A stretch of DNA of 64,000 nucleotides, from positions 239,846-303,845 of the forward strand of contig NZ_QFFU01000006.1 of NCBI RefSeq assembly GCF_003131185.1, given 5' to 3'. The notes under the pieces are model-generated. The model ran no database searches. It had not been told where the DNA came from and saw only the letters and a program-made list of their open reading frames with translations. A program made the position numbers and the translations under genes. Shown here in pieces: positions 26,875-36,952 of this stretch (position 1 is the first letter of the stretch; each line of letters begins with the position of its first letter). This DNA comes from Pseudomonas ovata. Its GTDB lineage: Bacteria > Pseudomonadota > Gammaproteobacteria > Pseudomonadales > Pseudomonadaceae.

Positions 26875-27789
26875 ATGAAATTAGGTACGATCAATTTCAT
26901 GGGCGTGCGCAACGGTGCGTTCGCCCTGACCGTGCTCCTGACTGTTCTGGCGTTGTTCAGCTGGTTTCATAAAGGGCTCAACCTGGGGCTGGACTTCACC
27001 GGCGGTACGCTCATCGAGCTGACCTACGAGCAGCCGGCGGACCTTGGCAAGGTGCGTCAGGAACTGGGCAATGCCGGCTACCAGGACGCCGTGGTGCAGA
27101 GCTTCGGCGCCACCACCGACCTGCTGGTGCGCATGCCGGGTGACGATCCGCAACTGGGGACGCGGGTGGCCGAGGCCTTGCTCAAGGCCGATGCCGGTAA
27201 CCCGGCCACCGTCAAGCGCGTCGAGTTCGTCGGCCCGCAGGTCGGTGAAGAGCTGCGCGACCAGGGCGGCATCGCCATGTTGCTGGCACTGGGCGGCATC
27301 ATGTTGTACCTGGCTTTCCGCTTTCAGTGGAAGTTCGGCGTTGGCGCGATCGTGTCGCTGATCCACGACGTGGTGGTCACCATGGGTATCCTGTCGTTCT
27401 TCCAGATCACCTTCGACCTGACGGTGCTGGCGGCGGTGCTGGCGATCATCGGTTACTCGCTCAACGACACCATCGTGGTCTTCGACCGGGTGCGGGAAAA
27501 TTTCCGTGTGCTGCGCAAGGCGACCCTGATCGAGAACATCAACATCTCGACCACCCAGACCCTGCTGCGCACCATGGCCACCTCGATCTCCACGCTGCTG
27601 GCGATCGTCGCGCTGTGGGTGTTCGGCGGCGATAACCTGGAAGGGTTCTCCATTGCGCTGTTCGTGGGTGTGCTGGCCGGTACCTACTCGTCGATCTACA
27701 TCGCCAACGTGGTGCTGATCTGGCTCAATCTGAGCAGTGAAGACCTGATTCCGCCGGTGACCTCTGACAAGGTCGACGACCTGCCATAA
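26875..27789 (+). CDS. secF: Protein translocase subunit SecF
   Basis: 304 residues. N-terminal helix, then LGLDFTGGTLIEL in the periplasmic domain and five helices with the signature IGYSLNDTIVVFDRVRENFR. Partner of SecD. A strong terminator directly follows, so it is the last gene of the queA-tgt-yajC-secD-secF operon. Confidence 0.97.
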   Translation: MKLGTINFMGVRNGAFALTVLLTVLALFSWFHKGLNLGLDFTGGTLIELTYEQPADLGKVRQELGNAGYQDAVVQSFGATTDLLVRMPGDDPQLGTRVAEALLKADAGNPATVKRVEFVGPQVGEELRDQGGIAMLLALGGIMLYLAFRFQWKFGVGAIVSLIHDVVVTMGILSFFQITFDLTVLAAVLAIIGYSLNDTIVVFDRVRENFRVLRKATLIENINISTTQTLLRTMATSISTLLAIVALWVFGGDNLEGFSIALFVGVLAGTYSSIYIANVVLIWLNLSSEDLIPPVTSDKVDDLP

Positions 27790-27804
27790 GGGCCGGGCGT
27801 GACC

Positions 27805-27840
27805 AAAAAAGGCGCGAGTGTTGAACTCGCGCCTTTTTTA
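27805..27840 (+). terminator. Intrinsic terminator after secF
   Basis: Stem GGCGCGAG (27811-27818)/CTCGCGCC (27826-27833) with flanking A6 and T7 runs, so it can work in both directions. Confidence 0.93.
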
Positions 27841-27897
27841 TTGCTCCAAGGCTGGGTAAATCGCAAGAAATTGCGCTTGGAAGGTCAGGAGGTTCAC

Positions 27898-28434
27898 GTG
27901 AACAAGTCTCTGTTGGTGGGTGCCGTGTTGGGAGCCGTTGCGGTGACTGCGGGTGGCGCGTTTGCCACCTACAGTCTGGTCAATAGCGGTCCCGAGCATG
28001 CAGAAGTGCTGGCTGTCGATCCGATCAAGCAGCAGATCAAGACGCCGCGCGAAGTGTGCAAGGACGTGACCGTGACGCGCAAGGCGCCGGTCAAGGACGA
28101 GCATCAGATCGTCGGCAGTGTGCTGGGCGCCGTGGCCGGTGGCCTGCTGGGCAACCAGGTCGGTGGCGGTAACGGCAAGAAGATTGCCACCGTGGCCGGT
28201 GCCGTCGGTGGTGGCTACGCGGGTAACAAGGTTCAGGAAGGCATGCAGAACCGCGACACCTACACCACGACCCAGACCCGTTGCAACACGGTCAACGACA
28301 TCAGCGACAAGGTCGTGGGCTACAACGTGAAATACAAGGTCGGTGAGAAGGTCGGCCAGGTGCGCATGGATCGCGATCCGGGCAACCAGATCCCGGTCGA
28401 CAAGAATGGCCAGCTGATCCTCAGCCAGCAGTAA
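27898..28434 (+). CDS. Glycine-zipper 2TM-domain envelope protein
   Basis: 178 residues from GTG 27898, chosen because AGGAGG lies 6 bases upstream and earlier starts would read through the terminator. N-terminal hydrophobic anchor (LLVGAVLGAVAVTAGGAFATYSL), then a glycine-zipper pair (VGSVLGAVAGGLLGNQVGGGNGKK and VAGAVGGGYAGNKVQ), as in the 17-kDa antigen/SlyB-like family. The C-terminal region (DKVVGYNVKYKVGEKVGQVRMD) is the usual one. Probably an envelope-integrity protein; exact role unknown. Followed by a palindromic terminator. Confidence 0.85.
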   Translation: MNKSLLVGAVLGAVAVTAGGAFATYSLVNSGPEHAEVLAVDPIKQQIKTPREVCKDVTVTRKAPVKDEHQIVGSVLGAVAGGLLGNQVGGGNGKKIATVAGAVGGGYAGNKVQEGMQNRDTYTTTQTRCNTVNDISDKVVGYNVKYKVGEKVGQVRMDRDPGNQIPVDKNGQLILSQQ

Positions 28435-28490
28435 GGCTGCAGGGCCGGCCGCGCGGCGATCCGCTCCAGCCGGAAAGCAGGCTCATACCA

Positions 28491-28528
28491 GGCACAAAAA
28501 ACCGGCTCATGAGCCGGTTTTTTGTGCC
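28491..28528. terminator. Perfect 38-bp palindromic bidirectional terminator
   Basis: The core ACCGGCTCATGAGCCGGT is flanked by A6 and T6 runs and by GGCAC/GTGCC. The whole 38 bases equal their own reverse complement. It separates two convergent genes (the glycine-zipper gene and suhB). Confidence 0.93.
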
Positions 28529-28536
28529 TGCAGCAA

Positions 28537-29352
28537 TCAGCGTTTGATCGAGGCCGGCAGGTGCGGTGCGATCGAGGTCAGCACGGCCTTGAAGCACTTG
28601 GCGTTGCCCGCCACGATATGACCCTTTTCAAGGAAATCGTGACCGCCAGTGAAGTCGCTCACCAGGCCGCCTGCTTCCTGAATCAGCAAGGCGCCTGCAG
28701 CCATGTCCCATTCCGACAGGCCCGATTCCCAGAACGCATCGAAGCGGCCGGCAGCGACATAGGCGAGGTCCAGGCTGGCGGCGCCGGCGCGGCGGATGCC
28801 GGCGGTCTGGCCGACCAGGCTGCGGAACATGCCCAGGTAGTTTTCCAGGTTGTCCATCTGGTTGTCACGGAACGGGAAGCCGGTGCCCAGCAGAGCGCCG
28901 TCCAGGCTCTTGCGCGCGCTGACGCGCAGGCGGCGGCCATTGAGGGCGGCGCCACGGCCACGGCTGGCGGTGAATTCTTCCTGGCGAACCGGGTCCAGAA
29001 CGACCGCGTGTTCCAGGCGACCACGGTATTTGCAGGCAATGCTCACGGCAAAGTGCGGAATGCCGCGTACGAAGTTGGTGGTGCCGTCCAGTGGGTCGAT
29101 GACCCACAGGTAATCGGTGCCTTCGCCACTGCCGGCATGCAGGCCGCTTTCTTCGCCGAGAATGCCGTGGGTCGGGTAGGCTTTGCGCAGGGCGGCAATG
29201 ATGCTTTGCTCAGCGGCACGATCGACTTCGCTGACGTAGTCTTTGGCTTCTTTTTCGTCGACCTTGATGGTATCCAGGCGCTCGATGGAGCGGAAAATCA
29301 ATTCGCTGGCGTTGCGTGCGGCGCGCAGCGCGATATTCAGCATGGGCTGCAT
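28537..29352 (-). CDS. suhB: Inositol monophosphatase family protein SuhB
   Basis: 271 residues. Metal-site motifs: GEESG (66-70 region), DPLDGTTNFVRGIPHFAVS, and WDMAAGALLIQEAGG near the C-terminus. SuhB cleaves inositol-1-phosphate in vitro and in bacteria also joins rRNA antitermination complexes; in P. aeruginosa it affects virulence and ribosome regulation. Divergent from trmJ with a 215-base intergenic region that should hold both promoters. Confidence 0.95.
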   Translation of the reverse strand: MQPMLNIALRAARNASELIFRSIERLDTIKVDEKEAKDYVSEVDRAAEQSIIAALRKAYPTHGILGEESGLHAGSGEGTDYLWVIDPLDGTTNFVRGIPHFAVSIACKYRGRLEHAVVLDPVRQEEFTASRGRGAALNGRRLRVSARKSLDGALLGTGFPFRDNQMDNLENYLGMFRSLVGQTAGIRRAGAASLDLAYVAAGRFDAFWESGLSEWDMAAGALLIQEAGGLVSDFTGGHDFLEKGHIVAGNAKCFKAVLTSIAPHLPASIKR

Positions 29353-29567
29353 GGATAAATCACCTAGGGTTGTTAAAGAGAGCCGGGCATTCTAGTGGCT
29401 GCATCAAATTATTTCCAGCCTGTATTGACCTTCCGCACGCCCGGCAGATGAGCTGTTGTGACGGTTTGCCTGTCAGTGGCGCGACAGGGTGTCGCAAGGC
29501 TTCATGGCGTTAAGCAGGCTGCTTCTGTAAGATTTGCGCCCCATGATTGAGTCAGTGAGCGCCCACG

Positions 29568-30332
29568 GTGTTGCACAACATTCGTATTGTCCTGGTCGGT
29601 ACGACCCATCCCGGAAATATCGGTGGGGCCGCCCGTGCCATGAAAAACATGGGCCTGTCGCGCCTGGTCCTGGTCGAGCCACGGGTATTTCCGTCGCCTG
29701 AGGCGGATGCGCGCGCCTCGGGGGCTGATGACATTCTGGTCGGCGCCCAGGTGGTGTCGAGTCTTGAAGAGGCGCTGACCGGTTGCAGCCTGGTGCTGGG
29801 CACCAGTGCGCGTGACCGCAGCCTGCCCTGGCCGATGCTCGACCCGCGCCAGTCGGGAGAAAAAGTCATCGAGCAGGCGGGGCAGGGGCTTGAAGTCGCG
29901 CTGGTGTTCGGTCGCGAGCATGCCGGCCTGACCAACGATGAACTGCAACGCTGTCATTACCATGTGCACATCGCCTCCAATCCGGATTTCAGCTCGCTGA
30001 ACCTGGCCGCCGCCGTGCAGGTGCTCAGCTATGAAGTGCGCATGGCCTGGCTGGCGGGGCAGCAGGCACCGCAGGCGGTCAAGGCGCCGGTGGCGCGTGA
30101 GCACGAACTGGCGACCATGGATGAAATGGAAGGCTTTTATGCTCATCTGGAGCAGACGCTGGTGGCCATCGGTTTTCTCGACCCGGAAAAACCACGCCAC
30201 CTGATGGCCCGGCTGCGCCGCCTGTACGGGCGCGGTGAAGTAGAGCGGCCGGAGCTGAGCATCTTGCGCGGCATCCTGACCGAAACTCAGAAAGTGGCGC
30301 GTGGCGAACCCTACAAACGGAAGGATCAGTGA
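29568..30332 (+). CDS. trmJ: tRNA (cytidine/uridine-2'-O-)-methyltransferase TrmJ
   Basis: 254 residues. Starts at GTG 29568 or the next codon TTG 29571 ([28 protein letters not shown]). SPOUT-fold signatures: [24 protein letters not shown] and the knot region [18 protein letters not shown]. It methylates the 2'-OH of tRNA position 32. Stop and cysE start overlap by one base (TGATG), so the two are coupled, as in P. aeruginosa. Confidence 0.94.
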   Translation: MLHNIRIVLVGTTHPGNIGGAARAMKNMGLSRLVLVEPRVFPSPEADARASGADDILVGAQVVSSLEEALTGCSLVLGTSARDRSLPWPMLDPRQSGEKVIEQAGQGLEVALVFGREHAGLTNDELQRCHYHVHIASNPDFSSLNLAAAVQVLSYEVRMAWLAGQQAPQAVKAPVAREHELATMDEMEGFYAHLEQTLVAIGFLDPEKPRHLMARLRRLYGRGEVERPELSILRGILTETQKVARGEPYKRKDQ

Positions 30333-31108
30333 TGTTCGAGCGGTTGCGAGAAGATATCCAGAGCGTTTTCCACCGGGACCCGGCGGCGCGCAACGCCTTT
30401 GAAGTGCTGACCTGCTACCCGGGCATGCATGCCATCTGGATGCACCGCCTGGCGCATCGACTCTGGTGCGGCAACTGGAAGCTGCCGGCGCGCATGGTGT
30501 CGAACTTCAGTCGCTGGATGACCGGCGTCGAGATCCACCCGGGCGCGAAGATCGGCCGGCGCTTCTTCATCGACCACGGCATGGGCATCGTGATCGGCGA
30601 AACCGCCGAAATCGGCAATGACGTCACGCTCTATCAGGGCGTGACCCTGGGCGGCACCAGCTGGAATGCCGGCAAGCGTCATCCGACCCTGGAAGACGGC
30701 GTGGTGGTCGGCGGCGGTGCCAAGGTGCTGGGGCCGTTTACGGTCGGGGCGGGGGCCAAGATCGGTTCCAATGCCGTGGTTACCAAGGCCGTGCCGGCCG
30801 GTGCGACCGCTGTCGGCATTCCGGCGCGGATCATCATCAAGTCCGACGACGAGGTCGAGGCGCGGCGCAAGGCCATGGCCGAAAAGCTCGGGTTCGATGC
30901 CTACGGCGTCGGCCAGGACATGCCTGATCCGATTGCGCGGGCCATCGGCAAGATGCTCGATCACCTGCAGGCAGTGGATGTTCGCCTGGAAGACATGTGC
31001 GGGGCGCTGAACAAGCTGGGCAGTGATTACAAGGGCTGCGAATTGCCGTCGTTGCCGGACGAAGTCTTCGAGTGCGTCAAGGACCAGCCAGAAAAGGCGC
31101 AGGCTTGA
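30332..31108 (+). CDS. cysE: Serine O-acetyltransferase
   Basis: 258 residues from ATG 30332 (a GTG one codon earlier also exists). N-terminal helical part, then a left-handed beta-helix of hexapeptide repeats with [42 protein letters not shown] and [11 protein letters not shown]. It makes O-acetylserine, the carbon skeleton of cysteine, which supplies IscS in the next operon. Gene order trmJ-cysE-isc is conserved in pseudomonads. Confidence 0.96.
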   Translation: MFERLREDIQSVFHRDPAARNAFEVLTCYPGMHAIWMHRLAHRLWCGNWKLPARMVSNFSRWMTGVEIHPGAKIGRRFFIDHGMGIVIGETAEIGNDVTLYQGVTLGGTSWNAGKRHPTLEDGVVVGGGAKVLGPFTVGAGAKIGSNAVVTKAVPAGATAVGIPARIIIKSDDEVEARRKAMAEKLGFDAYGVGQDMPDPIARAIGKMLDHLQAVDVRLEDMCGALNKLGSDYKGCELPSLPDEVFECVKDQPEKAQA

Positions 31109-31185
31109 TCGGTGTCAATACGCCGCCATTTTTGCTATGATTCGGCCCGCTCCTGAGGCTAAACCCGACTATTTTGGTTGGTTTT

Positions 31186-31218
31186 ATAGTTGACTCAAAT
31201 ACTCGGGAATAGCATACT
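31186..31218 (+). promoter_or_regulatory. iscR promoter with IscR type 1 binding site
   Basis: -35 TTGACT (31190-31195), 17-base spacer and -10 CATACT (31213-31218). The same stretch, 31186-31210, matches the E. coli type 1 IscR site (ATASYYGACTRWWWYRGTCRRSTAT) at 22 of 25 positions. So the [2Fe-2S] form of IscR should cover this promoter and repress the operon. Confidence 0.8.
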
Positions 31219-31250
31219 TGCACCCATTCTGAATCACTGCGGTACATGCC

Positions 31251-31748
31251 ATGCGACTGACTACAAAAGGCCGATACGCTGTCACAGCCATGCTCGATCT
31301 GGCTCTGCACGCGCAACATGGTCCTGTGTCACTGGCCGACATTTCCGAGCGCCAAGGCATTTCCCTGTCTTACCTCGAACAACTGTTCGCCAAGCTGCGC
31401 CGCAGCAACCTGGTGTCGAGCGTGCGCGGTCCCGGTGGCGGTTATCAGCTGTCGCGTGACATGAACGGCATCCAGGTCGCCCAGGTCGTCGATGCGGTCA
31501 ATGAGTCGGTTGACGCCACCCGTTGCCAGGGGCTGGGCGATTGCCATGCCGGGGATACCTGCCTGACCCACCATTTGTGGTGTGACCTCAGCCAGCAGAT
31601 TCACGAGTTTCTTAGCGGTATCAGTCTGGCGGACCTTGTCACTCGCCGTGAGGTACAAGAAGTCGCACAGCGCCAGGATCAGCGTCGCTGCTCGAACACG
31701 AGCAAGGTGTCGCTCCTGGGTAAGATTGAAACGTCCGCCGTCGAATGA
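31251..31748 (+). CDS. iscR: Fe-S cluster-sensing transcriptional regulator IscR
   Basis: 165 residues, Rrf2 family. The winged helix ([20 protein letters not shown] ... [28 protein letters not shown]) is followed by the cluster ligands in [20 protein letters not shown] (three Cys plus His). It senses Fe-S status and represses its own operon through the type 1 site upstream. First gene of the isc operon; iscS starts 44 bases later. Confidence 0.97.
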   Translation: MRLTTKGRYAVTAMLDLALHAQHGPVSLADISERQGISLSYLEQLFAKLRRSNLVSSVRGPGGGYQLSRDMNGIQVAQVVDAVNESVDATRCQGLGDCHAGDTCLTHHLWCDLSQQIHEFLSGISLADLVTRREVQEVAQRQDQRRCSNTSKVSLLGKIETSAVE

Positions 31749-31792
31749 ACGCAGATGAATGAGCGGTGCGCCTGCCTGAAAGGAGATATTCA

Positions 31793-33007
31793 ATGAAGTT
31801 GCCGATTTACCTCGATTATTCCGCGACGACCCCGGTCGACCCGCGTGTCGCCCAGAAAATGATGGATTGCCTGCTGATGGACGGCAATTTCGGCAACCCT
31901 GCGTCGCGCTCCCACGTCTTTGGCTGGAAAGCCGAAGAAGCGGTCGAGAATGCCCGTCGTCAGGTCGCTGATCTGGTCAACGCCGATCCGCGCGAAATCG
32001 TCTGGACCTCCGGTGCCACCGAGTCCGACAACCTGGCCATCAAGGGTGTGGCGCATTTCTACCACACCAAGGGCAAGCACATCATCACCTCCAAGATCGA
32101 GCACAAGGCGGTCCTGGACACCACGCGCCAGCTGGAGCGTGAAGGCTTCGAAGTCACCTACATCGAGCCGGGCGAAGACGGCCTGGTGACGCCGCAGATG
32201 ATCGAAGCCGCCCTGCGCGAAGACACCATTCTGGTGTCGATCATGCATGTGAACAACGAAATCGGCACCGTGAACGACATCGCCGCCATTGGCGAGCTGA
32301 CCCGTTCGCGCGGTGTGCTGTTCCACGTCGACGGCGCCCAGTCCACCGGCAAGGTCGAGATCGACCTGGCCAAGCTGAAAGTCGACCTGATGTCGTTCTC
32401 GGCGCACAAGACCTATGGCCCCAAGGGCATCGGCGCGCTGTACGTGAGCCGCAAGCCACGTGTGCGTCTGGAAGCGGCCATGCACGGCGGCGGTCACGAG
32501 CGCGGCATGCGTTCCGGCACCCTGGCCACCCACCAGATCGTCGGCATGGGTGAAGCCTTCCGCATCGCCAAGGAAGAGATGGTCAGCGAGAACCAGCGCG
32601 TCAAGGCCCTGAGCGACCGTTTCTTCAAGCAGGTCGAAGACCTCGAAGAGCTGTACGTCAACGGCAGCCAGACCGCTCGTGTTCCGCACAACCTGAACCT
32701 GAGTTTCAACTATGTCGAAGGCGAGTCGCTGATCATGGCGCTCAAGGACCTGGCGGTCTCGTCCGGTTCGGCCTGCACTTCGGCGTCCCTGGAGCCTTCC
32801 TACGTGCTGCGCGCCCTGGGCCGCAACGACGAGTTGGCGCACAGTTCGATCCGCTTCACCTTCGGCCGTTTCAGCACCGAAGAAGAAATCGATTACGCCG
32901 CGCAGAAAGTCCGCGAGGCGGTCACCAAGCTGCGAGCGCTCTCGCCGCTGTGGGACATGTACAAAGACGGTGTCGACATCTCCAAGATCGAGTGGGCGGC
33001 GCACTAA
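31793..33007 (+). CDS. iscS: Cysteine desulfurase IscS
   Basis: 404 residues from ATG 31793 ([20 protein letters not shown], as in E. coli) behind AAGGAGATATTCA; an upstream GTG at 31766 is not needed. PLP lysine in [12 protein letters not shown] and the mobile catalytic loop [19 protein letters not shown]. It takes sulfur from cysteine and hands it to IscU and to tRNA thiolation. Confidence 0.98.
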   Translation: MKLPIYLDYSATTPVDPRVAQKMMDCLLMDGNFGNPASRSHVFGWKAEEAVENARRQVADLVNADPREIVWTSGATESDNLAIKGVAHFYHTKGKHIITSKIEHKAVLDTTRQLEREGFEVTYIEPGEDGLVTPQMIEAALREDTILVSIMHVNNEIGTVNDIAAIGELTRSRGVLFHVDGAQSTGKVEIDLAKLKVDLMSFSAHKTYGPKGIGALYVSRKPRVRLEAAMHGGGHERGMRSGTLATHQIVGMGEAFRIAKEEMVSENQRVKALSDRFFKQVEDLEELYVNGSQTARVPHNLNLSFNYVEGESLIMALKDLAVSSGSACTSASLEPSYVLRALGRNDELAHSSIRFTFGRFSTEEEIDYAAQKVREAVTKLRALSPLWDMYKDGVDISKIEWAAH

Positions 33008-33088
33008 TTCAAAGTCGCCATCCGGACAGGTCGCCTTTAACAAGCGCGACCTGCAGAGCGGCTCCCCTGATGTGAGAGGAACAGAATC

Positions 33089-33475
33089 ATGGCTTACAGC
33101 GAAAAGGTCATCGACCACTACGAAAACCCACGCAACGTCGGCAAGATGGACGCTGAAGACCCTGATGTCGGCACCGGCATGGTCGGTGCTCCGGCCTGCG
33201 GCGACGTCATGCGCCTGCAGATCAAGGTCAATGAGCAGGGCGTCATCGAAGATGCCAAGTTCAAGACCTACGGTTGCGGTTCGGCCATTGCCTCCAGCTC
33301 CCTCGCCACCGAGTGGATGAAGGGCAAGACCCTGGACGAAGCCGAAACCATCAAGAACACCCAGCTGGCAGAAGAACTGGCCTTGCCGCCCGTCAAGATT
33401 CACTGCTCGGTACTGGCCGAAGATGCCATCAAGGCCGCCGTGCGCGACTACAAGCAAAAGAAAGGCTTGTTGTAA
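33089..33475 (+). CDS. iscU: Fe-S cluster assembly scaffold IscU
   Basis: 128 residues. The three cluster Cys are in [17 protein letters not shown] and [11 protein letters not shown], and the HscA-binding LPPVK motif precedes the third. Clusters are built here from IscS sulfur, then released by HscA/HscB. Confidence 0.98.
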   Translation: MAYSEKVIDHYENPRNVGKMDAEDPDVGTGMVGAPACGDVMRLQIKVNEQGVIEDAKFKTYGCGSAIASSSLATEWMKGKTLDEAETIKNTQLAEELALPPVKIHCSVLAEDAIKAAVRDYKQKKGLL

Positions 33476-33521
33476 GCACACCGCTCTTTCAGCAACGCTG
33501 GCGAAATCCAAGGAGTTCCCG

Positions 33522-33845
33522 ATGTCTATCAGCATGACCGAAGCCGCCGCCAACCACGTGCGTCGCTCCCTCGAAGGGCGCGGCAAGGGTGATGGCATTC
33601 GCCTGGGTGTTCGCACCACAGGCTGCTCGGGCCTGGCCTATGTGCTTGAGTTCGTCGACGCGGCGGACCCTGACGACACGGTAGTCGAGGCGCATGGCGT
33701 GAAGGTCATCATCGACCCGAAAAGCCTGGTGTATCTTGACGGCACCGAACTGGACTTCGTCCGCGAGGGCTTGAACGAAGGCTTCAAGTTCAATAATCCC
33801 AATTCGCGCGGTGAATGCGGCTGCGGCGAAAGCTTCAACGTCTGA
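33522..33845 (+). CDS. iscA: Iron-sulfur cluster carrier IscA
   Basis: 107 residues from ATG 33522. A-type carrier motifs: [13 protein letters not shown] and the C-terminal [10 protein letters not shown], which provide the three conserved Cys. Accepts clusters from IscU and delivers them to [4Fe-4S] targets. Followed by hscB after 5 bases. Confidence 0.97.
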   Translation: MSISMTEAAANHVRRSLEGRGKGDGIRLGVRTTGCSGLAYVLEFVDAADPDDTVVEAHGVKVIIDPKSLVYLDGTELDFVREGLNEGFKFNNPNSRGECGCGESFNV

Positions 33846-33850
33846 GGCCG

Positions 33851-34378
33851 ATGATCGTGGGCACTCCTTGTCATTTCGCACTGTTCGACCTGAAACCCGG
33901 TTTTGTCGTGGACCTCGATCTTTTGGGGAGCCGCTACCGGGAACTGGCGCGCAGCGTGCACCCGGATCGGTTCGCCGATGCGCCCGAGCAGGAGCAGCGC
34001 CAGGCGCTGGAGCGCTCGGCCAACCTCAACGACGCCTACCAGACCCTCAGGAGTGCCCCGCGCCGGGCGCGTTACCTGTTGGCACTGCGTGGCGACGAGG
34101 TGCCGCTTGAAGTCACGGTGCATGACCCCGACTTTCTCCTGCAACAGATGCAATGGCGCGAAGAGCTCGAAGACCTGCACGACGAGGCCGACCTGGCTGG
34201 CGTCGCGGTGTTCAAGCGTCGCCTCAAGGCAGCCCAGGAGACCCTCAACGACAGCTTTGCCGCCTGTTGGGATGATGCGGCGCAACGTGAACAGGCCGAA
34301 CGCCTGATGCGGCGCATGCAGTTCCTCGACAAGCTTTCCCAAGAAGTGCGCCAGCTCGAAGAGCGCCTCGACGATTAA
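33851..34378 (+). CDS. hscB: Co-chaperone HscB (J-domain)
   Basis: 175 residues from ATG 33851 ([14 protein letters not shown]). J-domain with HPD in [11 protein letters not shown]; the C-terminal three-helix part binds IscU. It brings IscU to HscA and stimulates its ATPase. Confidence 0.96.
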   Translation: MIVGTPCHFALFDLKPGFVVDLDLLGSRYRELARSVHPDRFADAPEQEQRQALERSANLNDAYQTLRSAPRRARYLLALRGDEVPLEVTVHDPDFLLQQMQWREELEDLHDEADLAGVAVFKRRLKAAQETLNDSFAACWDDAAQREQAERLMRRMQFLDKLSQEVRQLEERLDD

Positions 34379-34422
34379 CCCCGTGCGGCCCTGGTCGCGC
34401 GCCTGTGATTATTCCTAAAAGC

Positions 34423-36285
34423 ATGGCCTTACTGCAGATCGCCGAACCCGGCCAGAGTCCTCAACCGCATCAGCGTCGTCTGGCTGTCGGTATCGACCTT
34501 GGCACCACCAATTCGCTGGTTGCTGCCTTGCGCAGCGGCCTTTCCGAGCCGTTGGCCGACGAGAGCGGGCAGATCATCCTGCCGTCGGCCGTGCGCTACC
34601 ACGCCGATCGTGTCGAAGTCGGGCACGCGGCGAAGGCGGCGGCTTCTCTTGATCCGTTCAACACGGTTCTTTCGGTCAAGCGCCTGATGGGGCGCGGCAT
34701 TGCCGACGTCAAGCAACTGGGCGAGCAACTGCCGTACCGGTTCGTCGAGGGCGAGTCGCACATGCCGTTCATCGACACCGTGCAGGGTGCCAAGAGCCCG
34801 GTGCAGGTGTCGGCCGACATCCTCAAGGTGCTGCGCCTGCGGGCCGAAGCCACATTGGGCGGCGAACTGGTGGGCGCGGTCATCACCGTACCGGCCTATT
34901 TCGACGATGCCCAGCGCCAGGCCACCAAGGATGCTGCGCGTCTGGCCGGCCTGAACGTCTTGCGCCTGCTCAATGAGCCGACAGCGGCGGCCGTGGCCTA
35001 TGGCCTGGACCAGAACGCCGAAGGCGTGGTCGCCATCTACGACCTGGGTGGCGGCACATTCGATATCTCGATCCTGCGCCTGACCGGCGGTGTCTTCGAA
35101 GTGCTGGCCACCGGTGGCGACACCGCGCTGGGCGGCGACGATTTCGACCATGCCATCGCACAGTGGATCATCAGCGGTGCCGGCCTGTCCTCGGACCTTG
35201 AGCCATCTGCCCAGCGCAATCTGCTGCAGACCGCCTGTGCCGCCAAGGAAGCGCTGACCGATGCGCCGTCCGCCGAGGTCGCGTACGGCGACTGGCGTGC
35301 CGTGCTGACCCGCGAAGCCTTCAACGAACTGATCGAGCCGATGGTGGCGCGTAGCCTCAAGGCTTGTCGCCGCGCCGTGCGCGATGCCGATATCGAGATC
35401 GATGACGTCAAGGCCGTGGTCATGGTCGGTGGCTCGACCCGTGTGCCGCGTGTGCGCGATGCGGTGGCCGAGCTGTTCGGTCGCCAGCCGCTGACCGACA
35501 TCGACCCTGACCAGGTCGTGGCCATTGGTGCGGCGATCCAGGCCGATACCCTGGCCGGCAACAAGCGCGACGGCGGCGAGCTGCTGCTGCTGGACGTGAT
35601 TCCGCTGTCGCTGGGGCTGGAGACCATGGGTGGGTTGATGGAGAAGGTCATCGCCCGCAACACCACGATCCCGGTGGCGCGTGGCCAGGAATTCACCACT
35701 TATAAAGACGGCCAGACGGCCATGATGATTCATGTGCTGCAGGGCGAGCGCGAGCTGATCAGCGATTGCCGCTCCCTGGCGCGCTTCGAGTTGCGTGGCA
35801 TTCCGCCCATGGTCGCCGGTGCTGCCAAGATCCGTGTGACCTTCCAGGTCGACGCCGATGGCCTGCTCAGTGTCGCGGCGCGCGAGCTGGGCTCGGGCGT
35901 CGAGTCCAGCATTCAGGTCAAGCCGTCCTACGGCCTGACCGATGGCGAGATCGCCAGCATGCTCAAGGACTCCTTCCAGAACGCCGGCCAGGACAAGGTC
36001 GCTCGCGTATTGCGCGAGCAACAGGTTGATGCCCAGCGCCTGCTTGAAGCGGTGCAGGGCGCGCTGGAGGCCGACGGTGAGCGCCTGCTTGACGAAGAAG
36101 AGCGGCTGGCCATCCAGCTGCAGATGGATGAATTACGTGAGCTGATGCAAGGCACCGATGGCCTGGCCATCGAGCAACAGACAAGGCGTCTGTCGCAGGT
36201 GACCGATGCATTTGCTGCAAGGCGCCTGGATTCGACGGTAAAAGCCGCACTGGCAGGACGCAACCTGAATGAGATCGAGGAATAA
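34423..36285 (+). CDS. hscA: Hsp70-type chaperone HscA
   Basis: 620 residues from ATG 34423 ([17 protein letters not shown]); GTG 34405 is a less likely start. Hsp70 signatures: [26 protein letters not shown] and [17 protein letters not shown]. Specialised for cluster release from IscU by binding its LPPVK motif. fdx starts 3 bases after the stop. Confidence 0.98.
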   Translation: MALLQIAEPGQSPQPHQRRLAVGIDLGTTNSLVAALRSGLSEPLADESGQIILPSAVRYHADRVEVGHAAKAAASLDPFNTVLSVKRLMGRGIADVKQLGEQLPYRFVEGESHMPFIDTVQGAKSPVQVSADILKVLRLRAEATLGGELVGAVITVPAYFDDAQRQATKDAARLAGLNVLRLLNEPTAAAVAYGLDQNAEGVVAIYDLGGGTFDISILRLTGGVFEVLATGGDTALGGDDFDHAIAQWIISGAGLSSDLEPSAQRNLLQTACAAKEALTDAPSAEVAYGDWRAVLTREAFNELIEPMVARSLKACRRAVRDADIEIDDVKAVVMVGGSTRVPRVRDAVAELFGRQPLTDIDPDQVVAIGAAIQADTLAGNKRDGGELLLLDVIPLSLGLETMGGLMEKVIARNTTIPVARGQEFTTYKDGQTAMMIHVLQGERELISDCRSLARFELRGIPPMVAGAAKIRVTFQVDADGLLSVAARELGSGVESSIQVKPSYGLTDGEIASMLKDSFQNAGQDKVARVLREQQVDAQRLLEAVQGALEADGERLLDEEERLAIQLQMDELRELMQGTDGLAIEQQTRRLSQVTDAFAARRLDSTVKAALAGRNLNEIEE

Positions 36286-36288
36286 CTG

Positions 36289-36630
36289 ATGCCGTTGGTG
36301 ACTTTTCTGCCGCACGAGAAGTACTGTCCGGAAGGAGCAGTCTTTGAGGTGGCGCCCGGAACGAACATCCTGGAGCTTGCCCATGAGCATCACATCGAGA
36401 TCGAGAGCGCCTGCGGTGGCGTGAAAGCCTGCACCACGTGCCATTGCATCGTGCGCAACGGCCTGGACTCGCTGGAGGAAGCCGACGAGCTCGAGGAAGA
36501 CATGCTCGACAAGGCCTGGGGTCTTGAAGCCCGGTCGCGCCTGGCGTGCCAGGTCAATGTCGGCGATGAAGACCTGACCATCGAGATTCCGAAATACTCG
36601 CTCAACCACGCTGCCGAAGCGCCGCACTGA
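36289..36630 (+). CDS. fdx: ISC-type [2Fe-2S] ferredoxin
   Basis: 113 residues. Cluster ligands are in ACGGVKACTTCHCIV plus a distal Cys in RLACQVNV, the adrenodoxin-like pattern. Supplies electrons for cluster assembly on IscU. Confidence 0.97.
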   Translation: MPLVTFLPHEKYCPEGAVFEVAPGTNILELAHEHHIEIESACGGVKACTTCHCIVRNGLDSLEEADELEEDMLDKAWGLEARSRLACQVNVGDEDLTIEIPKYSLNHAAEAPH

Positions 36631-36645
36631 TCCGGGAAGAAAATC

Positions 36646-36846
36646 ATGGCTCTGAAATGGGTTGATGTGCAGGAAATCGCCATCCAGCTGGCCGAAGCGC
36701 ATCCGGATGTCGATCCGCTGATGGTGAATTTCGTCAAGCTGCGCAATCTGGTGATGGCGCTTCCGGAATTCGACGATATTCCGGATCGTGGCGGGGAAAA
36801 GGTCCTCGAAGCGATCCAGGGGTTATGGATCGAAGAGGCCGACTGA
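36646..36846 (+). CDS. iscX: Fe-S assembly protein IscX
   Basis: 66 residues, usual length, acidic (MALKWVDVQEIAIQLAEAHP ... LPEFDDIPDRGGEKVLEAIQ). Binds IscS and modulates desulfurase activity. Last gene of the isc operon; the hairpin at 36892 would end the transcript. Confidence 0.96.
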   Translation: MALKWVDVQEIAIQLAEAHPDVDPLMVNFVKLRNLVMALPEFDDIPDRGGEKVLEAIQGLWIEEAD

Positions 36847-36875
36847 CACCTGTCAGCCTCTGTAACGCAACCAAG

Positions 36876-36905
36876 TTAGGCAATACTCTTGAACCCGCGT
36901 ATAAT
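36876..36905 (+). promoter_or_regulatory. Probable ndk promoter
   Basis: -10 TATAAT at 36900-36905, with a weak -35 TTAGGC (36876-36881) 18 bases upstream. It lies 48 bases before the ndk start, inside the loop of the isc terminator. Confidence 0.65.
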
Positions 36906-36919
36906 TCGCGGGTTTAATT
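36892..36919 (+). terminator. Isc operon terminator overlapping the ndk promoter
   Basis: Stem AACCCGCG (36892-36899)/CGCGGGTT (36907-36914) followed by TAATTTTT. The 7-base loop TATAATT contains a perfect -10 hexamer. Confidence 0.75.
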
Positions 36920-36952
36920 TTTCGATTTAATTTCTGCTTCTGGAGTTTCACC

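Noticed and set aside
27799..27897. Longer start of the glycine-zipper protein
   Set aside because: It would be translated through the secF terminator; GTG 27898 has a clear AGGAGG.
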